Notes: generated by a model not told the origin, from the sequence alone. DNA of 64,000 nucleotides from Lysobacter changpingensis (GCF_017308985.1 NZ_JADWPE010000003.1:372001-436000), one strand, 5' to 3'. Shown: positions 55,833-63,967, counted from the first letter of the stretch. Numbers and translations are program-made.

Positions 55833-56960
55833 TCAGATCGGCTGTGGCTCCGGGAATTTCCACGACCCGTCGAGAATCGCCGCACGTGGACGATACAGCC
55901 GCACCGTGTAGTTCCAGCCCGGCATCACCGGGATGCAATTCGGAACCGCGCCGTCGCATCCGCCGAACTGGATGCGGACCGACCCGTCGGCCTCCCGCCT
56001 GGCGGTCAGGTTGTTGATGGAATAGGCGTTGAGCGCGTTCTTCTCGTAATACCCCTTCGCGTCGTACACGCTGACCGACCAGAAGGCATCGACCGGCACG
56101 TCCTTCACGTCCAGGCGATAGACCGTCTTTCCGTCGTTGCGTTCGGGCGTGATGTTCAGATACGTCGCGTCCTTGTCCGGATTGCCGCCGAACCCGGCGG
56201 CCGTGCCGATGAGATGGCGCACGGGATCGACTTCCTGCTTCGTGCCGAATGCCTTCCTGAAGTCCGGCGTGGTCGCGCCCAGTGCGAGCAGCGCCTCGCG
56301 CACCTTGGCCTGACTGGCCGCGTCCCACCTCGGCAATTCAAGCGTTCCCGCGCTCTCCTGCGCGACGCCGATCGCGTCCTGCAGCGCACGCACCTGCTCC
56401 AGATCCTTCGGATCGTTGGGATCGGCCAGCGTGCGGATGCCCACGACGACGTAGCGCGTGCCGGCCTTGTCCCGCGTGATGGTGTGCGGGCCCGCACCGT
56501 ACTCGGTCCACGCGTAATGATCCTGGTTGATCACCTGCAACGACTGGAACCGCTTGCCGGTATCAGGCAGCGTGATCGTCAGCGGCCCCGCGTCCAGATC
56601 GAACACGCCGGAGCTGTAGAGCGTGTCGCGATTCAGACGGATGACCGTCTGCTCGTCGATGGACGCCGGTTCACGGCGATGGTGCAGCTTCCCGACGCCG
56701 CCCGCTTCCTTCGCCATGCCCGCCATGTAGGTGTCGGATTCGGCGCGCACGAAGTTGTCGGGGGTGACGATGGTTGCGCCTGGCGTTGCGGCCGGTGTCG
56801 AACCCGCCTGCGCTGGCTGCATCGTCGGCGTGGTCGGCGTCGTCGGCGCCGTGGCTGTCGCCGGCTGCGATGCCGCAGCGTCGGTGGTTTCCTTCGGCCC
56901 ACATCCCGCACACGCCAGCACGAACCCCAACGCCAGGAGACCCCCAATCGATCGGCTCAT
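55833..56960 (-). CDS. DUF1254/DUF1214-family lipoprotein
   Basis: A 375-residue lipoprotein (lipobox LACAGC, then a Thr/Pro/Ala linker to about residue 60). DUF1254 (VIRLNRDTLYSSGVFDLDAG, YAWTEYGAGPHTITRDKAG) and DUF1214 (AFWSVSVYDAKGYYEKNALN, WNYTVRLYRPRAAILDGSW) follow. Family members are periplasmic and of unknown function. ATG at 56960. An upstream in-frame extension to 57386 is not family-like. Confidence 0.88.
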   Translation of the reverse strand: MSRSIGGLLALGFVLACAGCGPKETTDAAASQPATATAPTTPTTPTMQPAQAGSTPAATPGATIVTPDNFVRAESDTYMAGMAKEAGGVGKLHHRREPASIDEQTVIRLNRDTLYSSGVFDLDAGPLTITLPDTGKRFQSLQVINQDHYAWTEYGAGPHTITRDKAGTRYVVVGIRTLADPNDPKDLEQVRALQDAIGVAQESAGTLELPRWDAASQAKVREALLALGATTPDFRKAFGTKQEVDPVRHLIGTAAGFGGNPDKDATYLNITPERNDGKTVYRLDVKDVPVDAFWSVSVYDAKGYYEKNALNAYSINNLTARREADGSVRIQFGGCDGAVPNCIPVMPGWNYTVRLYRPRAAILDGSWKFPEPQPI

Positions 56961-57094
56961 GCGAACGCTCCTCGTGGCTACCGGGCCCAACCGGCGCGAG
57001 GGAGTGAACGCCGCGACCTGATAAGGACGTGTGAAGAGGCGCGGTTGATCGAGACCGTCCGCCCGGGTCGAAGTCCGATTCCGCCATGACGAAG

Positions 57095-57304
57095 TCAACG
57101 ACGAAGACCGTCGCGGCGCGCCTCCAGACATGGCTCGCTGCGAAGCACCTTTTCGATCTTGTACGACGTCGTGGCGTGCGACATCGCCGACCGGCACTCC
57201 TCGACCGCGCGCCACTCGACCGCGATCGATCCCGTCATCACCAGCAATGTCGTCGCCACGACGCCCAGGATGAGCTGACGTCGGCTCGGGAATGCATCGG
57301 GCAT
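57095..57304 (-). CDS. Small single-TM protein
   Basis: A 69-residue protein with one hydrophobic helix (QLILGVVATTLLVMTGSIAV) and a charged C-terminus with two cysteines. A strong AAGGAGGT lies 6-7 nt before the ATG at 57304, which supports translation. I do not recognise the family. Between it and the DUF1254 gene is a 134-bp gap. Confidence 0.6.
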   Translation of the reverse strand: MPDAFPSRRQLILGVVATTLLVMTGSIAVEWRAVEECRSAMSHATTSYKIEKVLRSEPCLEARRDGLRR

Positions 57305-57353
57305 TGGCCACCTCCTTATTCACTGGAGATATCGGCCGCCTCCCGCGGGACTT

Positions 57354-57383
57354 GTAGCCCGGGCAAGCGAAGCGCACCCGGGG
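57354..57383. repeat. GTAGCCCGGG-type inverted repeat, copy 2
   Basis: GTAGCCCGGG-CAAGCGAAGCGCA-CCCGGGG, similar to 55497-55527. Confidence 0.7.
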
Positions 57384-57447
57384 CAACGTCGCGGGCCCTC
57401 ATCCCGGGGGGGAGGAGCCTGGACTCCCGCGACATCCCCACGGGATA

Positions 57448-58143
57448 TCACGCAATCACGCGCTCCCCCGCCACCTCATCCGCCAACCGCATCGCGAGCG
57501 CATCCACCTGCGCTTCGGCTGCCGCGATGGACGCGTGCAGGCGTTCGTCGGCGAACTCGTCGTACTCGATCGCGACCCGATCGACCGCGTCGATGCCGAT
57601 GTACCGCAGCGGCGTGGCGACACCGTCCTCGACGTGGTTGCTCCCGGCAAGGCGCCCGCCGGGGTCGTAACCGTGGTCGCCACGCGAGCCCAGCAGCACC
57701 AGGCGCTTTCCCTGATTCGCCAGCAGCGGCCAGTACGGCTCGCCGATGCGGCTGCGATCGAAGCCGAACGTGCGCCCGACGCGAACGATGTTGTCGATCC
57801 ACGCCTTGAGCGTGGAAGGCATGCCGAAGTTGTACATGGGCACGCCGATGACGATGAGATCCGCACCCACGAGTTCGTCGACCAGGCGGTCGCTTTCGCC
57901 CAGCGCGGCATGCATCCACGGCTCGCGGCGCTCCGGCGCGGTGAACGCGGCGTGCACCCATTCCCCGGTGACCGGCGCGGGCGGCGCCAGCGCGAGGTCG
58001 CGGTAGACGACCGCATCCTGCGGCCGCCGCGCCCGCCACTGGCGGACGAAACGGGCCGAAAGGCGGCGCGTGTGCGAGCCGTGCGCCTGCTCGCCCGAAC
58101 GGCCGGGACGGGCGCTGGAGTCGATATGGAGTAACCTGAGCAT
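57448..58143 (-). CDS. azoR: FMN-dependent NADH-azoreductase
   Basis: A 231-residue flavodoxin-fold quinone/azo reductase. LLHIDSSARPGRSGEQAHGS at the N-terminus, IGVPMYNFGMPSTLKAWIDN and GSRGDHGYDPGGRLAGSNHV are the FMN-binding signatures of AzoR. It reduces quinones and azo compounds with NADH. It is divergent from a LysR-type gene, the usual regulator arrangement, but that regulator is truncated here. Confidence 0.93.
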   Translation of the reverse strand: MLRLLHIDSSARPGRSGEQAHGSHTRRLSARFVRQWRARRPQDAVVYRDLALAPPAPVTGEWVHAAFTAPERREPWMHAALGESDRLVDELVGADLIVIGVPMYNFGMPSTLKAWIDNIVRVGRTFGFDRSRIGEPYWPLLANQGKRLVLLGSRGDHGYDPGGRLAGSNHVEDGVATPLRYIGIDAVDRVAIEYDEFADERLHASIAAAEAQVDALAMRLADEVAGERVIA

Positions 58144-58239
58144 GATTCACCTGTGCCTGTAGGGTGCGCACAGGTTCAACGCATGAAACCCGCTCGTAAA
58201 ACGATCATTTCGCATCCACCAGCTGCATCCAGTTCATCC

Positions 58240-58445
58240 ATGAATGCACGCCGATTGCCGCCGCTGACCGCGCTGCGGGCCTTCGAAGCCGCCGCGCGGC
58301 ACCTGAGTTTCAAGCATGCCGCCAACGAGCTGTCGCTGACGCCGACTGCCATCAGCCACCAGGTCCGCCAACTGGAAGACCACCTCGGCGTGCGGCTGTT
58401 CGCGCGCGGCGCGCGGCGCGTGGATCTCACGCCCGCCGGCCAGGG
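58240..58445 (+). pseudogene. LysR-type regulator truncated after the helix-turn-helix
   Basis: Only the winged helix is present: PPLTALRAFEAAARHLSFKH, ANELSLTPTAISHQVRQLED, GVRLFARGARRVDLTPAGQG. The LysR frame then runs into phage-derived sequence near 58445. The linker and effector-binding domains are absent. The truncated gene lies divergent to azoR, which it probably once controlled. It marks one end of a phage insertion. Confidence 0.88.
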
Positions 58446-58480
58446 CTGTTCGCCGCTCAGAGCTGTAATCCTGAGCACAA

Positions 58481-58511
58481 GTAGGGCATCACCTGGTGGG
58501 TGGTGCCCTAC
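58481..58511. repeat. 13-bp-arm hairpin at prophage left end
   Basis: GTAGGGCATCACC and GGTGGTGCCCTAC (one mismatch) with a 5-nt loop, 36 bp inside the junction. Confidence 0.55.
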
Positions 58512-58596
58512 TCCTCCAAAGCCCTGGTGGGGCATCGCAACCGGCTGGTGGCCGCAAGCGAACGTGAATCCATCCGTTCCCTTGGGAGCCACCCTC

Positions 58597-59345
58597 ATGG
58601 CTGTCACCCAGATCGCGGACGTCGTCGTCCCCGCAGAATTCACCTCTTACGTCGTGCAGAACACGATGGAACGAACCGCCCTCTTCCAGTCCGGTGTCGC
58701 CGTTCGCAACGGCGAAATCGAGGCCCTGCTTTCCGCCGGCGCGGACATGCTCACCGTTCCGCACTGGAACGACCTGGGCAACGAAGAAGCCAACATCGTC
58801 AACGACAACCCCGCTGACGAGTCCACGCCCTACAAGATCAACGCCGGCAAGCAGATCGTCCGCAAGAGCTTCCTGCACAACAGCTGGTCGGCGATGAACC
58901 TCGCCAGCGAGCTGTCTGGCGACAACGCCCTGCCCCGCATCCAAGAGCGCGTGACCGCCTACTGGGACCGCCAGATGCAGCGCCGCCTCGTGGCGAGCCT
59001 CAACGGCATCCTTGCGGACAACATCGCCAACGACGGCGGCGACATGGTGCGCAGCATCGCTGCCGACATGGTCGGTGCCATCACTGCGAACACGCGCTTC
59101 AACGCGACCGGGCGTGATCGAGGCCACCGGCACCCTCGGCGATGCGATGCGACCTAGTCGCGATCGCGATGCACAGCGACACGTACGAGCACGCGCTCAA
59201 GAACGACCTGATCGAGACCGTGCGGCAGTCGGACGGCGGCTTCATCCAGACGTTCCGCGGCCTGGCCGTCATCGTCGACGACGGCATGCCGTTCACGCCG
59301 GCCGAAGGGCCGAATGCCGACGATGATGCGGCGGTCTACACCACG
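58597..59345 (+). pseudogene. P22-type phage coat protein gene, frameshifted twice
   Basis: The N-terminal ~170 residues read in one frame (TQIADVVVPAEFTSYVVQNT, GADMLTVPHWNDLGNE, GKQIVRKSFLHNSWSAMNLA). An extra G near 59110 shifts to VIEATGTLGDAM. A second shift near 59147 leads to DLVAIAMHSDTYEHAL, IQTFRGLAVIVDDGMPFTPA and VYTT. After about 59345 the sequence becomes the lysis cassette in the opposite orientation. The ATG at 58597 has GGGAG upstream. A functional capsid protein cannot be made. Confidence 0.85.
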
Positions 59346-59474
59346 GTTCAGCAGCGCCTCGCGCACCGAATCGCCGGCATTACGCCGGATCCTGATGACG
59401 TCGATGGTGAAGACGACAATCGCTGCGCACAGCAGCATGTGCACCACCGTTGCTCCGACCTGCCAAGCGTTCAT
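59154..59474 (-). pseudogene. Truncated small phage membrane protein
   Basis: A 106-codon frame. Only the first ~43 codons (NAWQVGATVVHMLLCAAIVV, FTIDVIRIRRNAGDSVREAL) look genuine: a TM helix and a basic-acidic tail, like spanin or lysis-associated proteins. From about 59345 it is simply the antisense of the coat gene. Its ATG overlaps the holin stop (ATGA), so it is the third gene of the lysis unit. Confidence 0.6.
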
Positions 59475-59782
59475 GTGTCCGCTCCGATCTTCCGCTTGAA
59501 ACGCGCCTCCAAAGCCGGGATCAGGCGCGTTGCGAACAAGCCGATAAGGTGGGCGACGCCACCGCCCAGGTCTTGCGGCGATTTAGCAGGCAGCAGGTAG
59601 TGCATGACCAGCGGCGTGAGGAAGACGGCAGAGAGAAAGCCCGTCATCACCGCAACGACGGTCATAAGCCGGTTGAGGCCTTTCAGCCTGCCGAGCGAGA
59701 GCACGGCGCCAGCGAATCCAGCGATCGCCACCCAAGCCTTTGCGGTCAGGAAGGCGACGATGCTGCTCGATGTCGGTTCCAT
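59471..59782 (-). CDS. Putative phage holin
   Basis: A 103-residue protein with three predicted TM helices (FLTAKAWVAIAGFAGAVLSL, LMTVVAVMTGFLSAVFLTPL, GGVAHLIGLFATRLIPAL) and a basic C-terminus. Its place directly after an endolysin gene (overlapping by one base) fits a holin, which makes membrane lesions for lysis. Confidence 0.75.
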   Translation of the reverse strand: MEPTSSSIVAFLTAKAWVAIAGFAGAVLSLGRLKGLNRLMTVVAVMTGFLSAVFLTPLVMHYLLPAKSPQDLGGGVAHLIGLFATRLIPALEARFKRKIGADT

Positions 59783-60282
59783 CACGTGGTTGCTCCAGGT
59801 TTGCCGGTGACGCGGCCGCCGGCGGCGACATAGGTCGGCGCCAGCTTCGCCATGGACACTTCGCGCTGGCCGTAACCGGCGCCGGGCAGGCTCGCCCATT
59901 CCTTCGCGCACTTCGCGATCGCCGCGTCGATGCGGCCGGCGCGCACGTCTTCCAACGCATCGCGGCCACGGATCAACTCGACGGCGCCGAGGTCCTGCAA
60001 AACGGGCGAGAAGTCGCGCAGCTTCAGCTGCTTCGCGAGGTTCTTCCACGTCTTGTTGAGGAACTGATAGCGACCGGCCGCCGTGCTGTTCACCGCGTAG
60101 CGTGGCAGCCAGACCGACTTGTTCGGGTGGCTGACGTAGCTGGTGAACAGGGCGCCGCCGACGAGCACGTTGTACCCGTCGTCGCCGCGCCCGGCGGTTC
60201 CCTCGCTGAAAGCGATCATGTCCAGGAACGCGCGGATGTTCGCGCCGCCGGTTCCGAGACTGGCAGCTGTGATCCGGGCCAT
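59782..60282 (-). CDS. Phage endolysin, lambda-R-like (GH104-type)
   Basis: A 166-residue muralytic enzyme. NIRAFLDMIAFSEGT carries the catalytic Glu. VLVGGALFTSYVSHPNK, NSTAAGRYQFLNKTWKNLAK and EWASLPGAGYGQ are family landmarks of lambda R-like lytic transglycosylases. The start at 60282 (MARITAA) was chosen. No signal peptide is present, so holin-dependent release is expected. Confidence 0.9.
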   Translation of the reverse strand: MARITAASLGTGGANIRAFLDMIAFSEGTAGRGDDGYNVLVGGALFTSYVSHPNKSVWLPRYAVNSTAAGRYQFLNKTWKNLAKQLKLRDFSPVLQDLGAVELIRGRDALEDVRAGRIDAAIAKCAKEWASLPGAGYGQREVSMAKLAPTYVAAGGRVTGKPGATT

Positions 60283-60361
60283 GCGTTCACACCTCAAATG
60301 GCTTGGTCCACCGGCACGGCCCCAACTCCCCCGAGCCATCCACCGCGCCGGTGGACCAAAT

Positions 60362-60400
60362 GGAAAAGCCCCGGCCTTTTCAGGCCGAGGCTGCGATTTT
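60362..60400 (-). terminator. Terminator after the 82-residue gene
   Basis: AGCCTCGGCC-TGAAAA-GGCCGGGGCT, then TTTT, on the minus strand. Confidence 0.7.
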
Positions 60401-60415
60401 TGTGTTGCGTGAGCT

Positions 60416-60664
60416 TCAGCGCTTCGACGTAGCCGCTAGCTCCTCTTCGCTCAGCTGGGAGCGGTGCAGGTACTGACCATGTACTACGGGCAACTCGACC
60501 AACTGCGGTGCCCGGTCCACGTCCCATGTGGCACCTATCAAGCCCACGACGCCACCACCATGGCGCGCTGCCCATGCCGCAATCGGGATAACCGTCGGCC
60601 CCTCCGTCGCGGGGCTATCGAAGACGTAGTACCAGTCAACAGCGGGGCAGATTGAAACGTACAT
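60416..60664 (-). CDS. Hypothetical phage protein, 82 residues
   Basis: Reads YVSICPAVDWYYVFDSPATE, then GPTVIPIAAWAARHGGGVVG, LIGATWDVDRAPQLVELP and a charged end. No family is recognised. It lies between the lysis genes and higBA in the same orientation and ends before a terminator. The start at 60664 is chosen on coding character. Confidence 0.55.
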   Translation of the reverse strand: MYVSICPAVDWYYVFDSPATEGPTVIPIAAWAARHGGGVVGLIGATWDVDRAPQLVELPVVHGQYLHRSQLSEEELAATSKR

Positions 60665-60747
60665 GGCGGGCACTCGCTCGGGGGGAGTCCCACCGTACTG
60701 AGTGCATGCAGCAAGCACCTTGCGAAAATGCCGTGCCCGGAATGCAG

Positions 60748-60770
60748 AAGCCCCGCACTGGGCGGGGCTT
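60748..60770. terminator. Hairpin terminator
   Basis: AAGCCCCGC-ACTG-GCGGGGCTT, between the 82-residue gene and higA; weak T-run. Confidence 0.5.
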
Positions 60771-60835
60771 CGGGTCACAACTCTGCGACGATGGCGAATC
60801 TACGCCTGTTTCTGCGTCAACGCAATGACGCACCT

Positions 60836-61195
60836 TCAGTCGCCGATGAGACTTTCTGCCGGGATGCCGAGGTTACGGTGCAGGTTCCGGATCATGTTGA
60901 TGGACAGGTCGCGCTTACCGCTCAGCACCTCGTAGACGCGGTTCGTGGCGCCGATGGACGGCTCCAGGTCCTTCACGCTGAGCCCGCCTTGCTCCATGCG
61001 GAACTTGATCGCCGCGATGGGATCCGGGGCTTCCATGGGGAAGCGGCGCTGTTCGTACGCCTCGACGAGCGTCGCGAGCACCTCCAGGCGCGCGCCGTCC
61101 TCGCTCTCCACCTCGGGATCGAGGTCGACGAGGCGCGACACCTCGGCCAGCGCGTCGCGGTAGTCCTTCTCGCTGCGGATGGGATTGATGTTCAT
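60836..61195 (-). CDS. higA: HigA-type antitoxin
   Basis: A 119-residue antitoxin with a C-terminal helix-turn-helix: IKFRMEQGGLSVKDLEPSIG, ATNRVYEVLSGKRDLSINMI. The N-terminal acidic half (SEKDYRDALAEVSRLVDLDP) would hold the toxin, as in COG5499 HigA proteins. The ATG overlaps the higB stop (ATGA), toxin first, as is typical for higBA. A palindrome upstream of higB is its probable operator. Confidence 0.9.
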   Translation of the reverse strand: MNINPIRSEKDYRDALAEVSRLVDLDPEVESEDGARLEVLATLVEAYEQRRFPMEAPDPIAAIKFRMEQGGLSVKDLEPSIGATNRVYEVLSGKRDLSINMIRNLHRNLGIPAESLIGD

Positions 61196-61494
61196 GTGTG
61201 CTCCACGGTGGCTGCATCCACCTTGTCGTATTCGGCATGCGTGCCGATGAATTTGATGTAGACGACGCCGACGTTGTAAGCGACGGCGACGACAAGGCGG
61301 TAGTCGTTGCCCTTGATGTTGAACACCACGCGATTGCGAGCCACGAAGCTCGCGCTCGCATAGCGCGCCTTGATGTCCTGCGGCGTCGCCCACTTCGCTT
61401 CCTTCGCTTCGTCGTACCACGCCTTCAGCGGCTGCTCTGCGTCGGCGTGGGCTTCCCAGAAGCTCCGGAGGGTGCCGAGGGCGATAACTTTCAT
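61192..61494 (-). CDS. higB: HigB-type mRNA interferase toxin
   Basis: A 100-residue RelE-superfamily toxin of the HigB branch. ALGTLRSFWEAHADAEQPLK, RVVFNIKGNDYRLVVAVAYN and YIKFIGTHAEYDKVDA match. The catalytic-region H and Y are in FIGTHAEYDK. It would cleave mRNA on ribosomes unless held by HigA. Confidence 0.92.
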   Translation of the reverse strand: MKVIALGTLRSFWEAHADAEQPLKAWYDEAKEAKWATPQDIKARYASASFVARNRVVFNIKGNDYRLVVAVAYNVGVVYIKFIGTHAEYDKVDAATVEHT

Positions 61495-61533
61495 GGGTTG
61501 CAGCTTAGTCCCATTTTGGGACTATTGCAACCC
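61495..61533. promoter_or_regulatory. Nested palindromic operator upstream of higBA
   Basis: Inner arms TAGTCCCA and TGGGACTA (61506-61513 and 61517-61524) enclose TTT. Outer arms GGGTTGCA (61495-61502) and TGCAACCC (61526-61533) enclose the inner dyad. It begins one base before the higB ATG. Confidence 0.65.
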
Positions 61534-61742
61534 TACGGCGCCGCCCGCCGCCCCAGCGCCGCCGCCCGCTGCTCGGCCTGCCGCATGGCCGTCAGCGTGA
61601 ACTCGTAGCAGTGGCGCCACGACCGCCGATAGGTCGCTCCGGCTTTCGGAAACTTGCCCGCGTTGATTCGTTCGTAGATGGCGGTCTTCTTGAGGCCCAC
61701 GCGGCGCATCACTTCGGGAAGACGGAGAAGGACGTCGGTCAT
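61533..61742 (-). CDS. AlpA-family phage regulator
   Basis: A 69-residue excisionase-like DNA-binding protein: LRLPEVMRRVGLKKTAIYER, INAGKFPKAG is the AlpA/MerR-like winged helix. In phages such proteins activate integrase or act as excisionase. Its start overlaps the preceding stop (ATGA). Confidence 0.88.
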   Translation of the reverse strand: MTDVLLRLPEVMRRVGLKKTAIYERINAGKFPKAGATYRRSWRHCYEFTLTAMRQAEQRAAALGRRAAP

Positions 61743-62341
61743 AGCTGTTGCTCCTGCTGGTATGCGTTCCACGCGTGCTGCACGGCATGGAACTCGTCGG
61801 CGTTGCCGCCGTGGTCTGGATGATGAATTTTGCGAAGGCGCCGGTAGCTGCCTTCCGGGTCGGCCGGATCGAGCACGTCGCGCCAATGCGCGGTGCCGCC
61901 CGGCGCGGGCACATGCAGGTGCTGCTGGTAGTTCACGCCGGACTCCCGTACCGCCTCGGCGAACGCGATCACCATCGCGCCGGCACCACATGCCGGCTCG
62001 CTCACCGAAACGAATCCGACCTCCTCGACCCTGTCGCGGAGGTATGCGCCGTCGCCAATCGTGATGCGCGCCATCAAGCGGCAGACCTCGTACGGCGTGA
62101 AGAACTGACCGCGCGCGGCGTTGCCCAGGTCCAATTCGCCGAACACGCCGCCGAGCACGTCGGTCGGTCCGTCCTCCAGCGCCAGCACCAGGCGTGAGAG
62201 CATCTCTGGAAAGCGCTTCCGCTCTGCGGCGTCGTATTTTGCGATGATCTGCTTGTAGCGCTCCTCGCGCGCATCACGCTGCGTCCAGTCAACGCTGTCG
62301 CTGACGGCCAACGCCGCCATTTCGACGAAGTCGGCGAACAC
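61739..62341 (-). CDS. Chimera: N6-adenine methylase N-terminus fused to a J-like domain
   Basis: A 200-residue frame. Residues 1-130 match phage N6-adenine methylases (VEMAALAVSDSVDW, LGGVFGELDLGNAARGQFFT, motif I EPACGAGAMVIAFAEA). After VNYQQHLHV it switches to RDVLDPADPEGSYRRLRKIH, HPDHGGNADEFHAVQHAWNA, a J-domain-like helix with HPD. The catalytic motif IV (DPPY/NPPY) is gone. A GTG at 62341 starts this frame. The natural start, ATG at 62409, overlaps the preceding stop but is separated by a one-base deletion near 62401. Enzyme activity is unlikely. Confidence 0.7.
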   Translation of the reverse strand: MFADFVEMAALAVSDSVDWTQRDAREERYKQIIAKYDAAERKRFPEMLSRLVLALEDGPTDVLGGVFGELDLGNAARGQFFTPYEVCRLMARITIGDGAYLRDRVEEVGFVSVSEPACGAGAMVIAFAEAVRESGVNYQQHLHVPAPGGTAHWRDVLDPADPEGSYRRLRKIHHPDHGGNADEFHAVQHAWNAYQQEQQL

Positions 62342-62405
62342 GTCCCAGAGGTGATGCCGGTACGCGTTCGCCTGCAGGAGCTTCGCGAGTCCTTCTGGTG
62401 TTGGC

Positions 62406-62879
62406 TCATCCGAACAACCCTCCGGCCTGACGATTCGCCGATGTGGCCGCGATCAGCGATCGCAGCCAGTTCACGGCCGCGCGGCTCTCGGCGCAGGGGC
62501 GATGCACCTTGTGATAGCTCTCGATCCCGAGTTCGAGCTGCTCGACGGCCGCCGCAATCGCGTCGCCTCGTGTCTGCTTGAGGACTTGCCGGTCGCTGAA
62601 CGGCATTAGGGGGCTCCCCATCCCTTGGTTGGTGAACTGGTAGGAAACCGCCCAGGCCCACCCTCCAGGAACGCAGCACAGCTCAATCTCGGCTGGCTTA
62701 CATCCCTGCCACGACTTTCGAGGGTGCGGACAGAAGAGGACCTCAGCGCCATTCACGACGACGCCGTACTCGTTCAGGACCACTTCGCGACCTTCGCCGC
62801 GGGCGATCAGCCCGCCGCCCGGCAGAGGCAGGTCGCGCTGATACGGCTCGGCAGAACTGATTTGGCGAGTAGCGCGCAT
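62406..62879 (-). CDS. Hypothetical phage protein, 157 residues
   Basis: Reads ATRQISSAEPYQRDLPLPGG, LNEYGVVVNGAEVLFCPHPR, KSWQGCKPAEIELCCVPGGW and a helical C-terminus (GDAIAAAVEQLELGIES). Four to five cysteines are present. No family is recognised. Its stop overlaps the methylase ATG at 62409 (ATGA), so both were one transcription unit. The start at 62879 is tentative; an in-frame ATG at 62918 also exists. Confidence 0.6.
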   Translation of the reverse strand: MRATRQISSAEPYQRDLPLPGGGLIARGEGREVVLNEYGVVVNGAEVLFCPHPRKSWQGCKPAEIELCCVPGGWAWAVSYQFTNQGMGSPLMPFSDRQVLKQTRGDAIAAAVEQLELGIESYHKVHRPCAESRAAVNWLRSLIAATSANRQAGGLFG

Positions 62880-63002
62880 TAGGCCACCAGTTGCCTGAAC
62901 CCAATGACCCGCACCCATGGATTTTTCGCATGGATACCGGCGCGCGAACGGTCCATATCCTCCGACGGCATTTCTGCCGCATATCCACACGGAGGATTCG
63001 CA

Positions 63003-63521
63003 ATGCGCAAGCTGTTGAAATGGATCGGGATCATCGTCTTAGCGCTGTTCGCAATAGGCGTGGTGCGAGTGATGCTCATGTCGCCAGAGGAGAGGGCCGC
63101 CGAAGTGGCGAAAGCTGAGGCCAGCCGCGCGGAGCGGCAGGCGGAGCAGGCGGCTAAGGAAGCGGCGGCAGCGGCCGACAAGACGGCCGAGGCGCAGCGC
63201 GTCGCCGATTCGCTGCCGGCGATCACGGCGGCCGAGTACGCGAGCGCGTACGAAGAGAACACCGTCGCGGCCGACGCGCTCTATAAGGGCAAGCAGTTCA
63301 AGGTGACGGGCACCATCGAGGACATCAACACGGACTTCATGGGTGATCCGTACCTGACGCTCCGCGGCACGAACGAGTTCTCGAGCCCGCAGTTCGGTTT
63401 CAGCAAGGCCAACCTCAGCGCCCTCGGCGCCCTGAAAAGGGGGGAGCGCGTCACGTTGATCTGCACGGGCAAGGGCGACATCGCGAAGACTGCAATGTCG
63501 GACGAGTGCTCGCTGCTCTGA
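63003..63521 (+). CDS. Membrane-anchored OB-fold (tRNA_anti-like) protein
   Basis: A 172-residue protein. An N-terminal TM helix (RKLLKWIGIIVLALFAIGVV) is followed by an Ala/Glu/Lys coiled coil (about 30-70) and an OB-fold domain: NTVAADALYKGKQFKVTGTI, EDINTDFMGDPYLTLRG, RGERVTLICTGKGD. A GGAGG stands 7-8 nt before the ATG. Similar modules occur in phages and genomes, function unknown. It is divergent from the hypothetical phage gene. Confidence 0.8.
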   Translation: MRKLLKWIGIIVLALFAIGVVRVMLMSPEERAAEVAKAEASRAERQAEQAAKEAAAAADKTAEAQRVADSLPAITAAEYASAYEENTVAADALYKGKQFKVTGTIEDINTDFMGDPYLTLRGTNEFSSPQFGFSKANLSALGALKRGERVTLICTGKGDIAKTAMSDECSLL

Positions 63522-63658
63522 GGCGTTAGAGGCCTTCATTCGCCCCTCCGCTCTCACGCCGCGCTGACCAGCTCGCGCGTGCCTGCTCGCGATGGCTTTG
63601 GCTGTCGCGGGCAGGCTTCGACACTGCCTCCGGCGGCAGGCATTCCGGCTGCCGCCGG

Positions 63659-63967
63659 GTGATCGCCGGCCATCCCGGCGCGAATGTATGCGCCGTAATC
63701 GAACAGGTTGGCTCGATGCCGGGGCAGGGCTTGGCGTCCACGTTCCGCTTCGGCCAGGCCGACGGCATCGTGCGCGGCGTCCTTGGTGCGTTGCGCATTG
63801 CGTTCGTGGAAGTGCCGCCGGCGACGTGGAAGAAGCACCTGCGGTTGGACGGTGCGGAGAAGGACGTGGCACGCAGCTACGCGATTCAGCGCTTCCCGGC
63901 CATCGCCGACCAGCTCGCGCGGAAGAAGGACATCGGCCGCGCCGACGCGCTGCTCATCGCCCTCTGA
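63659..63967 (+). pseudogene. N-terminally truncated RuvC-like resolvase
   Basis: The frame has the RuvC core VCAVIEQVGSMPGQGLAST, FRFGQADGIVRGVLGAL, VPPATWKKHLRL and a C-terminal RADALLIAL. The Glu in IEQV is the second catalytic residue. The N-terminal strand with the first Asp (usually GIDPG) is missing, replaced by sequence from about 63600 with a hairpin (GGCGGCAGGC-ATTCC-GGCTGCCGCC). The product would lack part of its active site. Confidence 0.75.
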
